DNA of 64,000 nucleotides from Phlebotomus papatasi (GCF_024763615.1 NC_077223.1:72044627-72108626); one strand, 5' to 3'; positions 25,114 to 38,052 are shown, counted from the stretch's first letter. The notes: generated by a model not told the origin, from the letters alone. A program made the numbers and translations.

Positions 25114-26061
25114 TATTGAATTGTTCAGCCGGGTTCATTGCTCTTTTTTGATACTTATAAAAAATAGTTTGTCGTAACTATATTTCATGTACATATTACT
25201 TTTATTTGTGAATTGGAAAAGCAAATGGTTAGCAATCCTTGTGTTGCCGCTGTAAGTGAAAAGGTGATCGAAATGTGTAGTAAATATATATAGAAAGTCG
25301 TTCAGTGAGACAGATAAGATCTCCAGCCGAATGCATTTTAATGTTTTTATTTATTTTCTTGGCGCTCAACTCACATTTGCAGTGAGACAAACACTGCAAT
25401 TCAATTCAAAATTTACTACAATTCGCACTCTATGAAATCACATTTTCTGCAAATTAAAAAAATAATCGTAAAATTTCCACCAAGATTTTCACATTAAATT
25501 CCCAATGGAGAAAAAGGTATCAATTAGTTAGTTTTACACAAAAATTATCTGTCTTTTTCATGTTTCATTTATGTTTTGTATCATGTTTTTTTCGTTAATA
25601 TTTCTCAAATTATTCAACATCGTTTCTTTTTTAATGGTAGAAAATAATAATCATAATTTAGCATAATGATCATTCTTAGCGTCATCCTCAATTATTGTTA
25701 TTAAATTTTATGCAAAACCATTTGCGCAAGCAATCAGGAAAAAAAAGAGTGACTGTGAAAGGAGAACGAAGATGTTATGCAAAAATCAAGAATATTTTGC
25801 AATTGTGATGAAAATTATTACAATAATTAATTAAATAGTGTCAAACTTTGCATCATATGGCACTTGGGACATGTAAAATGTGTAAAAGGTGCGAAAGTTT
25901 GCCATATTTTTAGAGTAAAATAGTGGGAAAGTTTAAGTAGTTTTTCATAAGAAATTTCACAAATAAAAAAAAGTTATTTTCCAAAAAGTGAAACAAACAA
26001 AGATTTTACGAGCTGCTGGAGAAAATAAAAGAGTGAACGTACAAAAAAACATTCATGTCTT
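25114..26061. other. Intergenic DNA downstream of the cuticle-type gene
   Basis: AT-rich, with no reading frame or terminal repeats that can be supported. Confidence 0.5.
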
Positions 26062-26067
26062 TTTATT
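26062..26067 (-). terminator. Candidate polyadenylation signal
   Basis: The minus-strand AATAAA is the first canonical hexamer I found downstream of the stop codon at 26474, implying a 3' UTR of about 400 nt. Position relative to the gene is the only support. Confidence 0.45.
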
Positions 26068-26473
26068 GCTTTTTCACACTAAAAAAACAATTTCTTGCAA
26101 AAAAATTACACATCTTAAACATTAATTAATAAAAATCACAATTGGCTAGAGTAGCTTGGAGAGAATGTAATTTTCTTGACGGCGATCCGGCTTTTCTATT
26201 TCAAACAAAAAATTCCTCGTCGTTTTTTTTTAATTCTTTTTGGTCCACTTCTTTGAATACTTCAAATGGTTGTTAAATTAGGTGATTGTTCTGGATGAGG
26301 ATAGGTGGTCGCGCAGGCACAGGAGTATTGGAGACAGGCGATGTGCAAAAGAAAGGCTAATGGAGACACTTTGTACATGAACCTGTTGCTGGTGAATGAT
26401 GAAGAATGAAAGACATAGGGGTTGTAGAGTCAGAAACTAGAAGCTTAGGATCCACAGGTAAACCTGTTAGCTT

Positions 26474-28145
26474 TTAGTGATGATGGTGGTGATCGTGTTC
26501 AAAGTGATGGTGTACAACAACCTCCTTCTGCAACTTCAATGGAACGTACTCCTTGACGGGCACTGGCACCTCCTTGGTCACTGGGAATTTGACCTCCTTG
26601 TAGACTGGGTAGGGCTTCTCAATGGGAACCTTAACCTCATATGGGACAGGCTTCTCCACCGTGTAGGGCACCTTCTTCTCCACAGTGTAGGGCTGTGGAA
26701 CAGGTACTTTCACCTCAACCTTGTAGGGCTTCTCAACGTAGACCTTGTAGGGCTTGTCAACAGGAACCTTCACCTCATATGGGACTTTCTTCTCCACAAC
26801 AACTGGAAAACGTAGAAAAAAGTTAAATTAATTACGGTCCTACTATTTGATCGGATGTGATTTTGATCCTTACCTGGGTAGGGCTTCTCAACCTCAACCT
26901 TGTAGGGCTTGGGTACATAGACGTTGTAAGGCTTGTCAACAGGGACCTTTACAGGAACATGAACGTGCTTCTCAACGGTGTAAGGCTTGGGCACGGGGAT
27001 TTCAACCTTAACTGGAACTGGGACCTTCTTGATGACTTCATAAGGCTGTGGAACGGGAACCTTGACTGGGACCTCGATCTTCTTCTCAACGGTGTAAGGC
27101 TGAGGAACTAAGACTTTGACCTCATAGGGCTTGTCTACTGGAACTTTCACCTCATATGGGACCTTCTTCTCAACGGTGTAGGGTTGGGGTACATGGATGG
27201 GTACCTTGACGTACTCCTTGACGGTGTATGGTACCTTCTTCTCCACAACGTAGGGCTGTGGCACGGGAACCTTCACCTCATAGGGGACTTTCTTCTCAAC
27301 GGTGTATGGGACTGTTATGAAAAGGAACCGAATTAGTTAGATTCTTGATAGAACCTAGCATTGTTAGAGTTTCCTTACCATGCTTGGTGACGTGGTAGGG
27401 CACGGGGACTTTCTTTTCGATGGTGATGGTCTTCACGTGCTCGTGATGGTGATGATCGTCATGTCCACCGAAGGACCAGTCCCCGATAGAATCATGGAGT
27501 CCGCGCTTCTCGTGCGCCTGAGATTCACCAGCAGCCGCCTGGGCAGCTTTCTGGTCACCTACTTCTTTCTCCGCTGCAGCAGTGCCCTCGGATGCCACGA
27601 GCGCCACAAACAGGGCAAGACAACAAGGGATAATGATCTAAAATGAATCGTAGCATTAGATCAACTTCTTGTACACTTTTAATCCAAAAATAGTAAAATT
27701 CCAATTTTGAGTGAATATTTAAATCTCTAGCGAAAATTTCATGAGGTCATTCACATAACTGCCCATCATTATCCAAAACAGATGGGCTCTTAAAATCACA
27801 AGAGTAAAAGAAATAAGGAAACAGGTGGATTTATCGGAGCAAAACGTCCATAAATCACATCTCTATTTGGTAATTTGCGATAATTTAAGTGCGTTAAGCT
27901 CATTATGTAAGTTTTGGGCATCTCTTCCGGAGCAATGAAGAGTCACGAATTTCAAAAGACCAACTCAGAGAGGTAATCCACAATTAACGGTGCAAGGTAT
28001 GAATTTCACTTCTCTCGCTGCTCAGTTCCGTGAGACAAAACACGCGACTTCCATGTTGAAAAAGACAATTTGCACCGAGATTATTATTCACTCAAAATTG
28101 CACGATTTGTGAAGGAGGAAGAAGTGTTAAACTAACCATTCGCAT
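26474..28145 (-). CDS. Secreted VPV/KPY-repeat, His-tailed cuticle-type protein
   Basis: There are four exons: 28137-28145, 27379-27637, 26874-27311 and 26474-26802. Introns start GTTAGT or GTAAGG and end in AG; phases are 0, 1, 1. They join to 1035 nt, or 344 residues. Residues 1-19 (MRMIIIPCCLALFVALVAS) form a signal peptide split by intron 1 after codon 3, as is common in insect cuticle genes. An Ala/Gln/Glu-rich part follows, with a Lys-Arg site near residue 52, then HDDHHHHEH. From about residue 75 the protein is a tandem of VEKKVPYEVKVPV and VPVPQPYTVEKK-like units, and the C-terminus is His-rich (HHHFEHDHHHHH). There is no chitin-binding Rebers-Riddiford consensus. Low-complexity Val/Pro/Lys/Tyr repeat proteins of this kind are known in dipteran cuticle and barrier epithelia (for example Drosophila Vajk-type), so an extracellular structural role is likely but inferred. 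Open frames on the opposite strand are shadows. Confidence 0.85.
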
Positions 28146-28193
28146 ATTGAACACTTAACTCAATGTAGTACAACAAGCGAGACCAAAGTAGGT

Positions 28194-28227
28194 ACTGAAT
28201 GTGCTGTGGTGGATGCCTCGCTATATA
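28194..28227 (-). promoter_or_regulatory. Core promoter: TATA box and initiator
   Basis: On the minus strand TATATAG at 28227-28221 lies 31 bp upstream of the A of TCAGT at 28198-28194. TCAGT is the arthropod initiator consensus, and the spacing is standard. Transcription from about 28196 would give a 51-nt 5' UTR before the ATG at 28145. This supports the chosen start and first exon. Confidence 0.75.
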
Positions 28228-29114
28228 TGTGGAGGCTCTGGTGGGTGCCCCACCGAGAAACTTTCGCCGCTTTGGTGGATTTTTCGCGTAAGCCACGACT
28301 AGAGAAAGATTCATGCATCCGTGGTTTTGTTCCATCAACATTCATCAGCTCAGTGTGGCGTTAATAGTACATTTGCTATTTTTGCACTCCTCTTCTTCAG
28401 CTGGGGATCTTCGTGTTCAAGAACCTTTCAACCAAACTCTCAAGAACCATCACATATCACTGTCCTCAGAGAATCTCCCTCATTATTTCCACTAGCATCA
28501 ATCATTCTCGGTCAATAGTTCACAGAAGTGGCAACAGATGGTAAGCGTTCTAAGTTAGCCATATGTAACGATCTTAAGACTACCAGTCTAGTTCTAAAAT
28601 TACACTTGATCGTGTAGTATTTTTATTTATTACACCTTGTTTGAGCAAATTATAATTCAATCCTACAAATGAATTTGAATTACCCAATGCAATACGTTTT
28701 TATTTAGATAAACCATCGGTATGTATAAAACCAAGTTTTGAATTAGTTATTACAGGTCTAGAATATAGGTTTTTTATATTTAAAAGCTTTTGCAAAACTG
28801 AAAAATCTGCCTCCAAATATTACTTTCTAATAATTGAACATAGAATGTCCGGCCTTAAAAGAATAAATAGAGAATAGAAACATTCTTAATTTTGAAATAC
28901 CCACTACCATCAAAAATGTAATGTTCAGAAGAGGTTATTAAAAAAAGTCAAAGGAAATAAGTTTTCGAGATTTGTATATTTAGGTAGTGTAATTCTCAAT
29001 GAGGATTTAATAAGAAAACAACAATCTGCACTGCTAAAAATGAAAGGATCAAATTAGATTATATACCGTGCTTTTCAAAAGGATGAATCATATTTGAACC
29101 TTTGAAAGGATTAC
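28228..29114. other. Upstream region of the cuticle-type gene
   Basis: The first 300 bp (28228-28530) are less AT-rich and probably contain proximal regulatory sequence. Small open frames there lack support. The rest is AT-rich. Confidence 0.4.
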
Positions 29115-29116
29115 TA

Positions 29117-29364
29117 GGGTAAAGTGTATAATTTGGAATTAGTGTTACAAGTTGGACAATTCGCCGGTACAAGTTGGACATGGCTTTTTTCTTGATAAAT
29201 ACAGTACAAAATTTGTTTTGAAGCACAAGGAACCAAATTATAAAACTAAAGCATTAAAAATATACAAATAAAAATGAAGTACTAAATTTATCAAGACAAA
29301 AAGCCCTGTCCAAATTGTACCATTGTCCAACTTGTACCACTGTCCAACTTGTACCACTTTACCC
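29117..29364. mobile_element. GGGTAAAGTG MITE, copy 2
   Basis: TA flanks GGGTAAAGTGTATAATTTGG on the left and GTACCACTTTACCC on the right. The right side has three tandem TGTCCAACTTGTACCA-type units and the left has two in inverted orientation, so the subterminal unit has been amplified relative to 22287-22456. The interior is the reverse complement of that copy. Confidence 0.8.
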
Positions 29365-29877
29365 TAGTACCTCTTGAAATTTTGTATGTACATTTATCAC
29401 GTTAGATTATGTTTTATCACGAACTTATTACTGATACCATATTTCTCTCATCTGAGCGAACACCAAAGATGACTTTATCACTATTTTTATTCTTTTATTC
29501 CGGAGGTAAATAAGAGTCAAAATAGGGACACTTTTAAAGGATCCTCGGTGATCCTTTCATTTTTACCAGTTGGATCAATTTGACCCTTTTATTTTTAACA
29601 GTATGGACTTTAAAAAAAATGTAAGGGAAAGTGCGATTCCTTGATACGACGCTCAAGTTTTGGACACCTCAGTTTTTTTCATATGTTCTTTAATAAATTA
29701 CAATCTTATCATATAAAAATAATTATTTAGTCCTATGCCTCATAGTTCCTGAAAAGATCCATTGGCCAAAGTTGGCTTGAGATCCATTGGCTTGAGTCGT
29801 TCGAAAATACCGCACCTCCCTCAATTTTTGAATTAAGACTTCCATAGATGCTTTGCAAGGTAATTAGAAAGAATTTC
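29365..29877. other. Intergenic DNA
   Basis: No gene. AGGGAAAGTGCGATTCCTTG near 29629 resembles the start of a TA-type element, but no inverted partner was found. Confidence 0.4.
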
Positions 29878-29879
29878 TA

Positions 29880-30517
29880 TTGGATGATTGCATAAGTTCG
29901 TGAGCCACCCAAAGGCAAATTTCAACAGTTAATTTTTCCAGAAATACAATTTATGTAATAATTAAGAGTATAGTCTCAATCGATCTTAACACATGTCCTC
30001 CAAAAATATATAAGCTTATCTATTCCAGTTTTTTAAAGAAAAGACTCTTTTTTCTTGAAGATAGTTCGAACGGTCGTTTTTGACAGCTTTTGGGAAATTC
30101 ATGTTTTTGCGCATTTAACTATTCGATAAAAATTCGAACAAATGATAAACGGAAGGCCTAATGCATAAAGAATATTCTAGGTGCTGAAGAATTTCCCACT
30201 ACAACCTCTTTGGTATTTTGATAGCGTCTCTTATGAGACTCACAATTTCGCGTTGTTGACTTCAAAAATCCATCACTTGAACCTTTCTAAAATTCGCCTA
30301 ACATTAAATGTTGTTAAAGTACCTTTTTATTCCACATTTTGTAAAAGTCTTCCACAGGACATATCGACTTAACTGAAGGATACTTGGCATTAGAGCGATG
30401 TAAGACATTATAATCTTTCCAGTGCACGCAAAAAAGTTAACAAAAATAACGAGGATAAGCTATAGGATACACTATCACGCCTGTAAAAGTGACCCACGAA
30501 CTTATGCAATCATCCAA
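29880..30517. mobile_element. Mariner-like non-autonomous element
   Basis: The inverted ends TTGGATGATTGCATAAGTTC continue for about 29 bp with two mismatches and are flanked by TA (29878-29879 and 30518-30519). The phrase CATAAGTTCGTG is typical of mariner termini. The 638-bp interior has no recognisable HTH or DDD catalytic region; a 63-codon frame at 30181-30372 is unremarkable. Confidence 0.8.
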
Positions 30518-31110
30518 TACATGTCAAAAATCAAATTCATTAATTAATTTTTTATTTAAAAAAAACTGATGAATTTTCATATTTACAAATGGTTAAAAAA
30601 TGCTTTGAAAAGGGCTTTAAGATACCATAATGAAGAAAAAATATTGAAAATTTTTTGAATAATAAAATTATTAAATTATAAAAATATTTATTTAAAAATA
30701 ATTCTTTAAAAACCCGAAATTACACAAAAAAATTTGTTCGAGAAATTCTCATAAAATTATATCGTCTTATAGTGATTGCTTATTTCAGTCTTTTGACCGA
30801 TATAAAATTTAAACGGTAAGAGATATCAATTTCCGATCTTCGATGACCCCTCTTCATTTAAAATTAGAAATGCAACAGTAGTATCACAATTAATGTGATC
30901 ACAAAAACATCATATTCAAATTGCTTTTCTTAAGATCTTTAAACAAATTAAGCTCATTACTTACTGCTCATCACAATAACTTCTTCATTCACTGTATAAG
31001 TTTTTTTTTATTTATTAATTTTATTGTTATTAATAAAGTCAGATTCGTGATACTGTACAACTCCCTTAGTATCAATATGGTTTTTAAAATCTGTAATCTT
31101 ACAAGATATA

Positions 31111-31304
31111 GGGGAAAATGAGGCACCACCATACATAGAGTAGCACCGAACAGTGATTTTTATTTCTAAACTACTTGCACTATGTCGACCATTTCTTCAA
31201 TGGACAAGCATCCCTATAGTATCCATGGACTCATACAGATATCGTCCTCCATAGTCCAAAATCTAATTAAAAAATCTCAGTGTTCAGGGTGCCACAGTTT
31301 ACCC
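31111..31304. mobile_element. GGGGAAAATG MITE
   Basis: TA (31109-31110 and 31305-31306) flanks imperfect inverted ends: GGGGAAAATGAGGCACC against the complement of GGTGCCACAGTTTACCC. An inner inverted repeat (GAACAGTGATTTTT and its approximate complement) continues the arms. It is non-coding. Confidence 0.65.
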
Positions 31305-31306
31305 TA

Positions 31307-32523
31307 AATTATTGTATGTAAAGTAGTTTAAAAGTTTGACATTAAACCCAGAATTTTACACATTTTTTTTATAGTGCTTAAGATTTTTATGGTTGACTGA
31401 CATTATTGGAGTCTTACTGTAAACTGCTTTTCAGGTTTAAAAGTTAAATTCATGTCAAAAATTGTAAATAAAAATCGTATTAATCATTCTTTAATTCAAT
31501 TTAATTTTTCTCCTTGCTTTAAAAAGAAGATTAAAATAAATTTGATGCATTGGATGGGTAAAAAGCAAAGATTATATTCTTATAAATTATGCAATTAATA
31601 TATGAATTAATAAGTTCATTCATTAATATCATTTATAAAAGAAAAACAAGCTAAATATACAGCAAATTTATTTTATTCTCTCTCAAAATGAATATTTTTT
31701 CATTTTTTTATAACATTTTTATAATTTTTTTTAATTTTTTTTTAAGAAAAAGGTGACCTTATTCTTTTAGCCAAGGTCAACCTTTCACATAAAAACCAAC
31801 GCTTTTTTATATGTGCTTAAACTTTTCACTGAATAGGACATTCTTATTATTCTAAGATTTTTTATAAATATAGGTATTTATCTAAAATACAATAGCCGCA
31901 AATGTTTTATTGTATGAATAACAGCTTTATGCCCAGAAGCTTGAGTCAAGTGGCATAAATTAATTACCTAGTTTTCTTCATCCAATTTGCTCTCGATCAC
32001 CGCACTGAGAGCCACGAATAATCTCCTCTAATTACCACGGTATTCATAGTGTGGGAGTTTTTACCTCTGAGATCCAACTCAAATTGCCCACAGTTATCAA
32101 AGACAGGAAAATTGAAATAATTTCCTCAGGGCAATGTTTCAAGCCACAGCCAAAGTTTCTGAAAATTTCACAGAAAACGTAAAAAAAAGAACAAGATAAT
32201 TAAAACTCGGCTATTCTAGTGGAAAAGAATATTCATGACGAGATGAATATGGATCAAAAGTTATGAGTTGTTTATTCTTTGCTAAAAATGGCATATTTGA
32301 AACGCAAGCATGTGAGAAGGGAAGTTTTTCTGAAACACGATTAGAAAAGAAATGAACATTTTAATCAAGTTCTGCAAGATAAACCAGATTTTCATGTTGT
32401 AGCTATTTAAAAGCTTTTGTTACATTTATGTTCAATTTAACTGGAGAGAAATGATAAGGTCATGCAGCATTGCTGAGTATGGTAAATTGACCTAAATATT
32501 TAATGCAGGATATATAGATATTT
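31307..32523. other. Intergenic DNA
   Basis: Very AT-rich to about 31930, then a less AT-rich unique block to about 32200. No gene is supported. Confidence 0.4.
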
Positions 32524-33190
32524 TTACTGCTCGAACTCTACGGAGAGAGCAGTATATATATAATCCCTCGATTTTTTCACCCCCTAAAATTTCCACCTTC
32601 CACCCTCCGGAGATCACTTTTCTCAACAAATCTTCACGTTTTAGACGATTTCTGAGAAATGTCGTGTCGTCACTATGTTTGTCCGTCTGTCCGTCCGGCT
32701 GTCGCCAGCTCTAGCTCCAAAACTATGTCTTTTAAGGATTGCTCGAAAACGCGTCGTGTGATTTTCTTCATTTTTGTATATGTTTCAAAGATTACCCAGG
32801 CGGACACCTCGTCCTTAAACCAAAATACCATTGAATCATTCCCAATAACGATTTTTCAAGGTCAAAAGTTAAAATGACACTAGAGAGCGCATTTATCAAG
32901 CGGATGGAGTCATGTTTGTGGTCGTTGGAAAGGTCTTGGAATTTTCGACAAAACTGAATCGGCTCCAATCTGTTTTGAACCGGTATTCGACCGGTTCATA
33001 ATCGATAACTAATTTTTATGCGAAAATTAATTCGTTTACTTTTGAAACTGTTTTGGGGTACCTTTTGAGTGTTTTATTGGTTGAGAACCGGTAAACGGTA
33101 AATGATGCGAAAGTACTTTTGCGGTATAGCAGCTAAGTCACGAGTTCGAGCATTTGGCAAAGCCTGGGACGCCTTGCCACCCCTTTTTTT
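32524..33190. repeat. Dispersed repeat with 5' hairpin, copy 1
   Basis: It starts TACTGCTCGAACTC and closes a hairpin with GAGCAGTA. Two regions align with 58857-59110: the hairpin, and a later segment around ACCCAGGCGGACACCTCGTCC. It also carries a GTCCGTCTGTCCGTCCGG tract. Shorter related fragments containing AAACGGTAAGAGATATCAA lie near 30811 and 35082. The element class is unknown, and the 72-codon frame at 32659-32877 is not supported as coding. Confidence 0.55.
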
Positions 33191-35922
33191 ATTCTATGGA
33201 TTTTTGGCTAATCCGGGATTTTTTAATGAATTTACTTACCTCCGTGAGAATGGAAACCGTTCTTGAAGATAACGACGTATATCAGAAAAACTGTTGTGAA
33301 TGAAAAAATATAAAAAAAAATGAATTTATAATGATTTTCTCTTCACATGCTTTTAAAAACAAAAACATTTTGATTCACATCAACATAATGTTTGCAAAAT
33401 ATGAATCTCCTAATGATTTTATGGCTTAATATGAGTATCAAATGCCTCTGAAGAGAATTCTATGAATAATTTATAAAATCATCAAAATAATACAAAAAAA
33501 AGAATGAATATAAATGATAAAATTAAACTTACTGAACTTGAGATGAATTTCTCCCCAATATTTCCCATAGAGTGGGAAAGTTTCTGCAATAATAGGAAGT
33601 CTAAGGCCTACAACCAACCAGCAGCAGTGGAATTCGCTGTATCATCCAACAATTGCAGACACTAAGGAATTCTCCAATTTTCTCTGTGGTATTGAATCAC
33701 AAAAGTGTGAATGATTCCAGGATAATTTGCATATAGAGAAAAGTTTGTGATCCATGGAGAGAAAGTATTGCATAACAACGTCTGTGGCTAATGCAGTTTT
33801 CTTGGTGCATTCTGCAGAGGCTGCAAATCGGAGCACAAAACATGGTGATTTATGCTGAAATGTCTGCGGCATTTTCCGTACGTTTTAATTTAGCGCCAAT
33901 TTTGAGTCACACATCAATAAAAATGTCGGAAATGGAATTTTAAATAGCAGGTCTTCAGTAGAGATTCATCCCAAAGCATTGGCTTTTCCTCTCCTTCACA
34001 AATGCAAACGCATGCAAAATCAACAAACACGAAATACCACCTAATGCTCCAGTAACTCTTTATGCCAGGGAAACAAAAGTCACGGAATATCTTTTAGGCA
34101 GACCAAAAAAAAAATGATGAAAAGTAAAATGTAACATTTAACAATTTTACTCCACTTTCCTTAACAAACTTACTTCAACATCGCACATAAGAAACTCCGT
34201 AAAGACGCATTGGGGCATCGTTAAATGAAATTAGGAAGTTGTCTTGTAGATTATTCGCTCTCTGACTCAGTGATTTTATTGTCTCTCACTCGTTATTCTG
34301 TGTAAAGTTGCTAATTACAAAATTGAGTAACACAAGTGACTGTCTTTGATAAGTTTAATTGTGTGCTTATTATTTACTCTTACCATTTACTACTGAAATG
34401 TAAAAGCAAAGTTTTCAATGGACAGAAGGGAGTATTATACATTATGAGGCATTAAAATATTCTCATAATACCGGTAGATATGTATGATGCTTCTCGTCCG
34501 CGTGACTAACAGCAATAATGCTTAATTCGCAATTAAATTATAAATTAATGAATAGTTTTATAAAGACTTATGGATTCTTAAATTAGAAATTTGCATATTA
34601 ATCTGCAAAGTGTTATTTATATTTTTATTTATATTAATATTGTGTTAGGATTATTTTATCGTTGTTTTTTTATCAAATTTATGATGCATATCACAGCTTT
34701 CTGGACAAATGAGTTACAGGAACTACTCATTTAATCATTGCGAAATTTATACTAAATTCGTGATACTAAACACAAGTAAATATTTAAAAATAATTGCAAT
34801 TTCTAAAAATAGAAATTCACAGGGAAATCATAAAAAAATTTAGTACAAATAATGTCTTGTCCATTACTATTAATTATTGCTTATTATACTAATAAATAAC
34901 TGTTCATTAGTTGAGGATGAAAAAGCAAAAGCTTTTTATGGATTTAAAATATATTCTACTAATTTATACAACTCCATTTTTCAATAACAACCCATCAAAG
35001 TGACATAATTTTGAAAATCCAACGTTTTAGATTAATGATCTTTCTCTGCCATGTTATTTACTTGCTTTCAGATCTGTCCAAACGGTAAAAGATCTCAATT
35101 TGATGACTTAGGTACCTCTTAAAATTTAACCCAATTTAGCATTAATTTTACTTTCCAGTCCTCTGTTCACTAAAATTTATTTTAAATCCCGAAAATAGAC
35201 CCAGCGTTTTTTAACGATATTTTTAAATATGTCTTGAAGTTAACCAGACTAACTTAGAAATTATCCACGTTGTCTTGTATTAGTAGCTCAAAGAAAATAA
35301 TGCTAGTCACAGTATGCTTCTTAATTCTTAACCAAATAAGTTAAACTGTTATTTGTTTTAAAATTCTCTGAATTTTAATCAATACTATAATAACAGATTC
35401 AAAAGTTTATGAATTGTGAATCGACATCATTGTTACTCTTTTTAGGGCAGTGACAATTTTTCACTTTTTCATCAAGATTTTATTTATTTAGATAAAGTTG
35501 TATCATTATTTATTTTTATTTTTTTTAAATATTTATTATTTATTTGATCTTACGCACCTACAAGTTTATAAAATGATGATATTAATATAAGGCAAATTTG
35601 CTCAAAAAGCAAAAAAATGTATTCTGCGCAACATTAATGTTAATTTGCAACTTTTAAATTATAAGAATTGAAAAACAGAAATTGCGAAAAACCGAATTAT
35701 AAATTAGAAGTGTCATGTTTAGTTGGCCTTCTGGTATAACATGGCTTAAAATTATTTTTCAATTAATCTCAATAAATCATATAACGTCCAACTTTTATTA
35801 AAAATACAAAGAAACTCTATACAAAATTACCCAAAAAGCATATTTTTCTCTATATCATCATGTACAATTTTTTGAATAAGGCGTTATAGATTCAAAATTA
35901 TTATAACTCGCTTATAGCGCTC
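33191..35922. other. Intergenic DNA, less AT-rich at 33540-34100
   Basis: A 76-codon minus-strand frame (33642-33872) with ATG sits in the less AT-rich block but shows no recognised domain or splice context. From 34100 onward the sequence is very AT-rich and featureless apart from a short fragment of the hairpin repeat near 35082. Confidence 0.4.
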
Positions 35923-35925
35923 TTA

Positions 35926-36034
35926 TGGCCTCTACACACTAGAGAAATTTATGTCCATATTGATGCAAATTCCCAAGCTTGTGTAAGAAAAACTCTTCAA
36001 TATGGACATAAATTTCTCTAATGTGTAGAGGCCA
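35926..36034. mobile_element. 109-bp palindromic MITE
   Basis: The arms read TGGCCTCTACACACTAGAGA and onward, with the complement on the right; TTA lies outside both ends (35923-35925 and 36035-36037). It is homologous to the core of the palindrome at 10602-11135. A TTA duplication would suit a PIF/Harbinger MITE. Confidence 0.75.
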
Positions 36035-36170
36035 TTAGTTTCGTCACTGAAGCTCCTAAAAGCAAAGTGTCGCACATTTAAAGGGCTTAGGAACTTCTGC
36101 AGGAATTTCAACTCAAAATTCTCCTTAAGTCTTTCAAAGGTGCATTAAAAGACTTGTTGAGTGTTGGTTT

Positions 36171-37046
36171 TAGTCGTACTTGGGAAAAATTCTTGTACCG
36201 AACGTTTGGGAAAAAATGGGATTAAGGGAAAGTTTGTTGGTAAATGTTTTGTGTATCAACAATTATCTCTTGTGAAGAACTTATTGTTAATGTTCAGCAC
36301 TAAAATTGGGGTCTAGTCTTCATGGTAAGTTGAGGAACGAATGTCTTAAAAACGTCTTAATTTTTGCGTTTTATTTTCAATCCGAATTAAGTGCAAAATG
36401 GTGAGAGATAGAGACTTGGGACCTTCAGAGGACTCCCCCATAAGTTGACCCTGGGACCATTAATATGCCCCTGCTTTTTCCCCCGCCCCTTCTCTTCCCC
36501 TGAAAAAATCGCACGACATGTTTTCGACCAATACTAATGGTTTTGAATTGGAAGGGGAGGGGTTGGGGGAAATGAGGGACATATTAATGGTCCCAGGGTC
36601 AACTTATGGGGACTCCGCGAAGGTCCCAAGTTCCTATCTCTAACCATTTAGCACCCAGATATTTGTACACATAAAAAAGAATGTTCTTTTTATAGCTTAC
36701 TCTTCAAAATTTGAGCAATAAAAAATGTCATATCGGTAATAACTGTTGAATTCTACTTGTGCATACTAAAAATTTAGTACAAATTCTAGCCTATAATGTT
36801 AATCGCAGTCCATTTTTTAGTAATTAACTACCTACCAGAGCTCTTTGAAAAAAAAAACGCAAAAAGTGAACAACTTTAGCATATGGATTCCTCAACTTAC
36901 CATCGTCGTAAGATCCCCATATTATCCCTGAACATGGAGGATAGTTCATACACAAGATATTTGCAAATAACAAAAACATTCTCTGAAACCATTCCTTAAC
37001 CCCTAGATTTTCTCCAAACGTACGACTTATTTCGGAACGGAGGGAG
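36171..37046. mobile_element. CTCCCTCCGTTCC-end element, copy 1 (left end truncated)
   Basis: The right end reads ACGTACGACTTATTTCGG, then AACGGAGGGAG and TA. The body is the reverse complement of 50873-51772. The left terminus has lost its last 20 or so bases and begins at TAGTCGTACTTGGG. Its centre holds a large inverted repeat (about 36399-36649) with GGTGAGAGATAGAGACTTGG arms, also found in the second copy at the same relative place. Confidence 0.75.
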
Positions 37047-38052
37047 TACATTATATAAAAAAATAACTAACTAAGAATATATATTTATTTTTTGGTCTTT
37101 AAAATCCATTATTATTTAAATTAAAAGTAGAAAAAAAATTGGTAATTCTATAAATCAAACCTGTCGTAGTTGTACGGCTAGGTCATCTTTTTTGGCTTTG
37201 CTAGTCAACGTATATTATCCATTTTAATTTCATAATCTTTTAGGTTTAATTTTTTCTAACGCAGATTTTTGATATGAAAATTTTTCAAATTAGTAAATTT
37301 GCAAACGTTTCTTAAGCAAAATTTCGTTCAAAATAAATAATATTATGTCAAATCTTAAGCTTTGTTTTAAGAAATATAAGGTAAGAGAAGTATATATCGG
37401 CCATGTACCTTGTATCGGCCAGCTTGTAGAAGATATCGGCCACCAAGATAAAAATGAATATTTAAAAATTACTAACTACGTTTTACCAATTATCTAATAC
37501 AAAATATATTACGTCTGTTCATATATGATCTTCTGAATTAAGTTTTTCGTCGACTTTTTAACAAAATATAATTATTCATCTAATTAATTGAATCACTGTG
37601 TCAGAGTCTTAATCAAAAAGTAGCCATTTCTCAAATTCTTATGATTTTATACTAGAATTTCAGTGACACAAAACAAGGAATTATACCTTATTTAAATTAT
37701 TTACGAAAATGTCTGAATGTAAAAAATACTACTCAATTATTCTACTTTTAGTATCAGAACACTTTTTAATTGTCTCGCTACGCATAATTAGAATTAATTT
37801 GTTAATTGAGAGGAAGTACGTTTTGTTCCAAGTACAGAGCTCACCGGCCATTTTTCATCGTATTTCGATGTCATGTTCGCGAGCAGTTGAGGTTATGTCG
37901 GTAATGTTTTTGTTGTGAAAAAGGATTTCCTCAGTGTGAATTTCGCATTTTATCAATGTTAAACATCTTGAAGGAGGTCTTTTAGAAACTGCAATATCAG
38001 AGAAAAGATTGAAAAATGTGCTGGATGTCATGACGGCACGAGAATCTTCTTG

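Noticed and set aside
26477..27646. Plus-strand frames opposite the cuticle-type gene
   Set aside because: Shadows of the repetitive minus-strand coding sequence, which has splice sites, signal peptide and promoter.
33642..33872. 76-codon minus-strand ATG frame
   Set aside because: No recognisable features or neighbouring exons; possible but not supportable.
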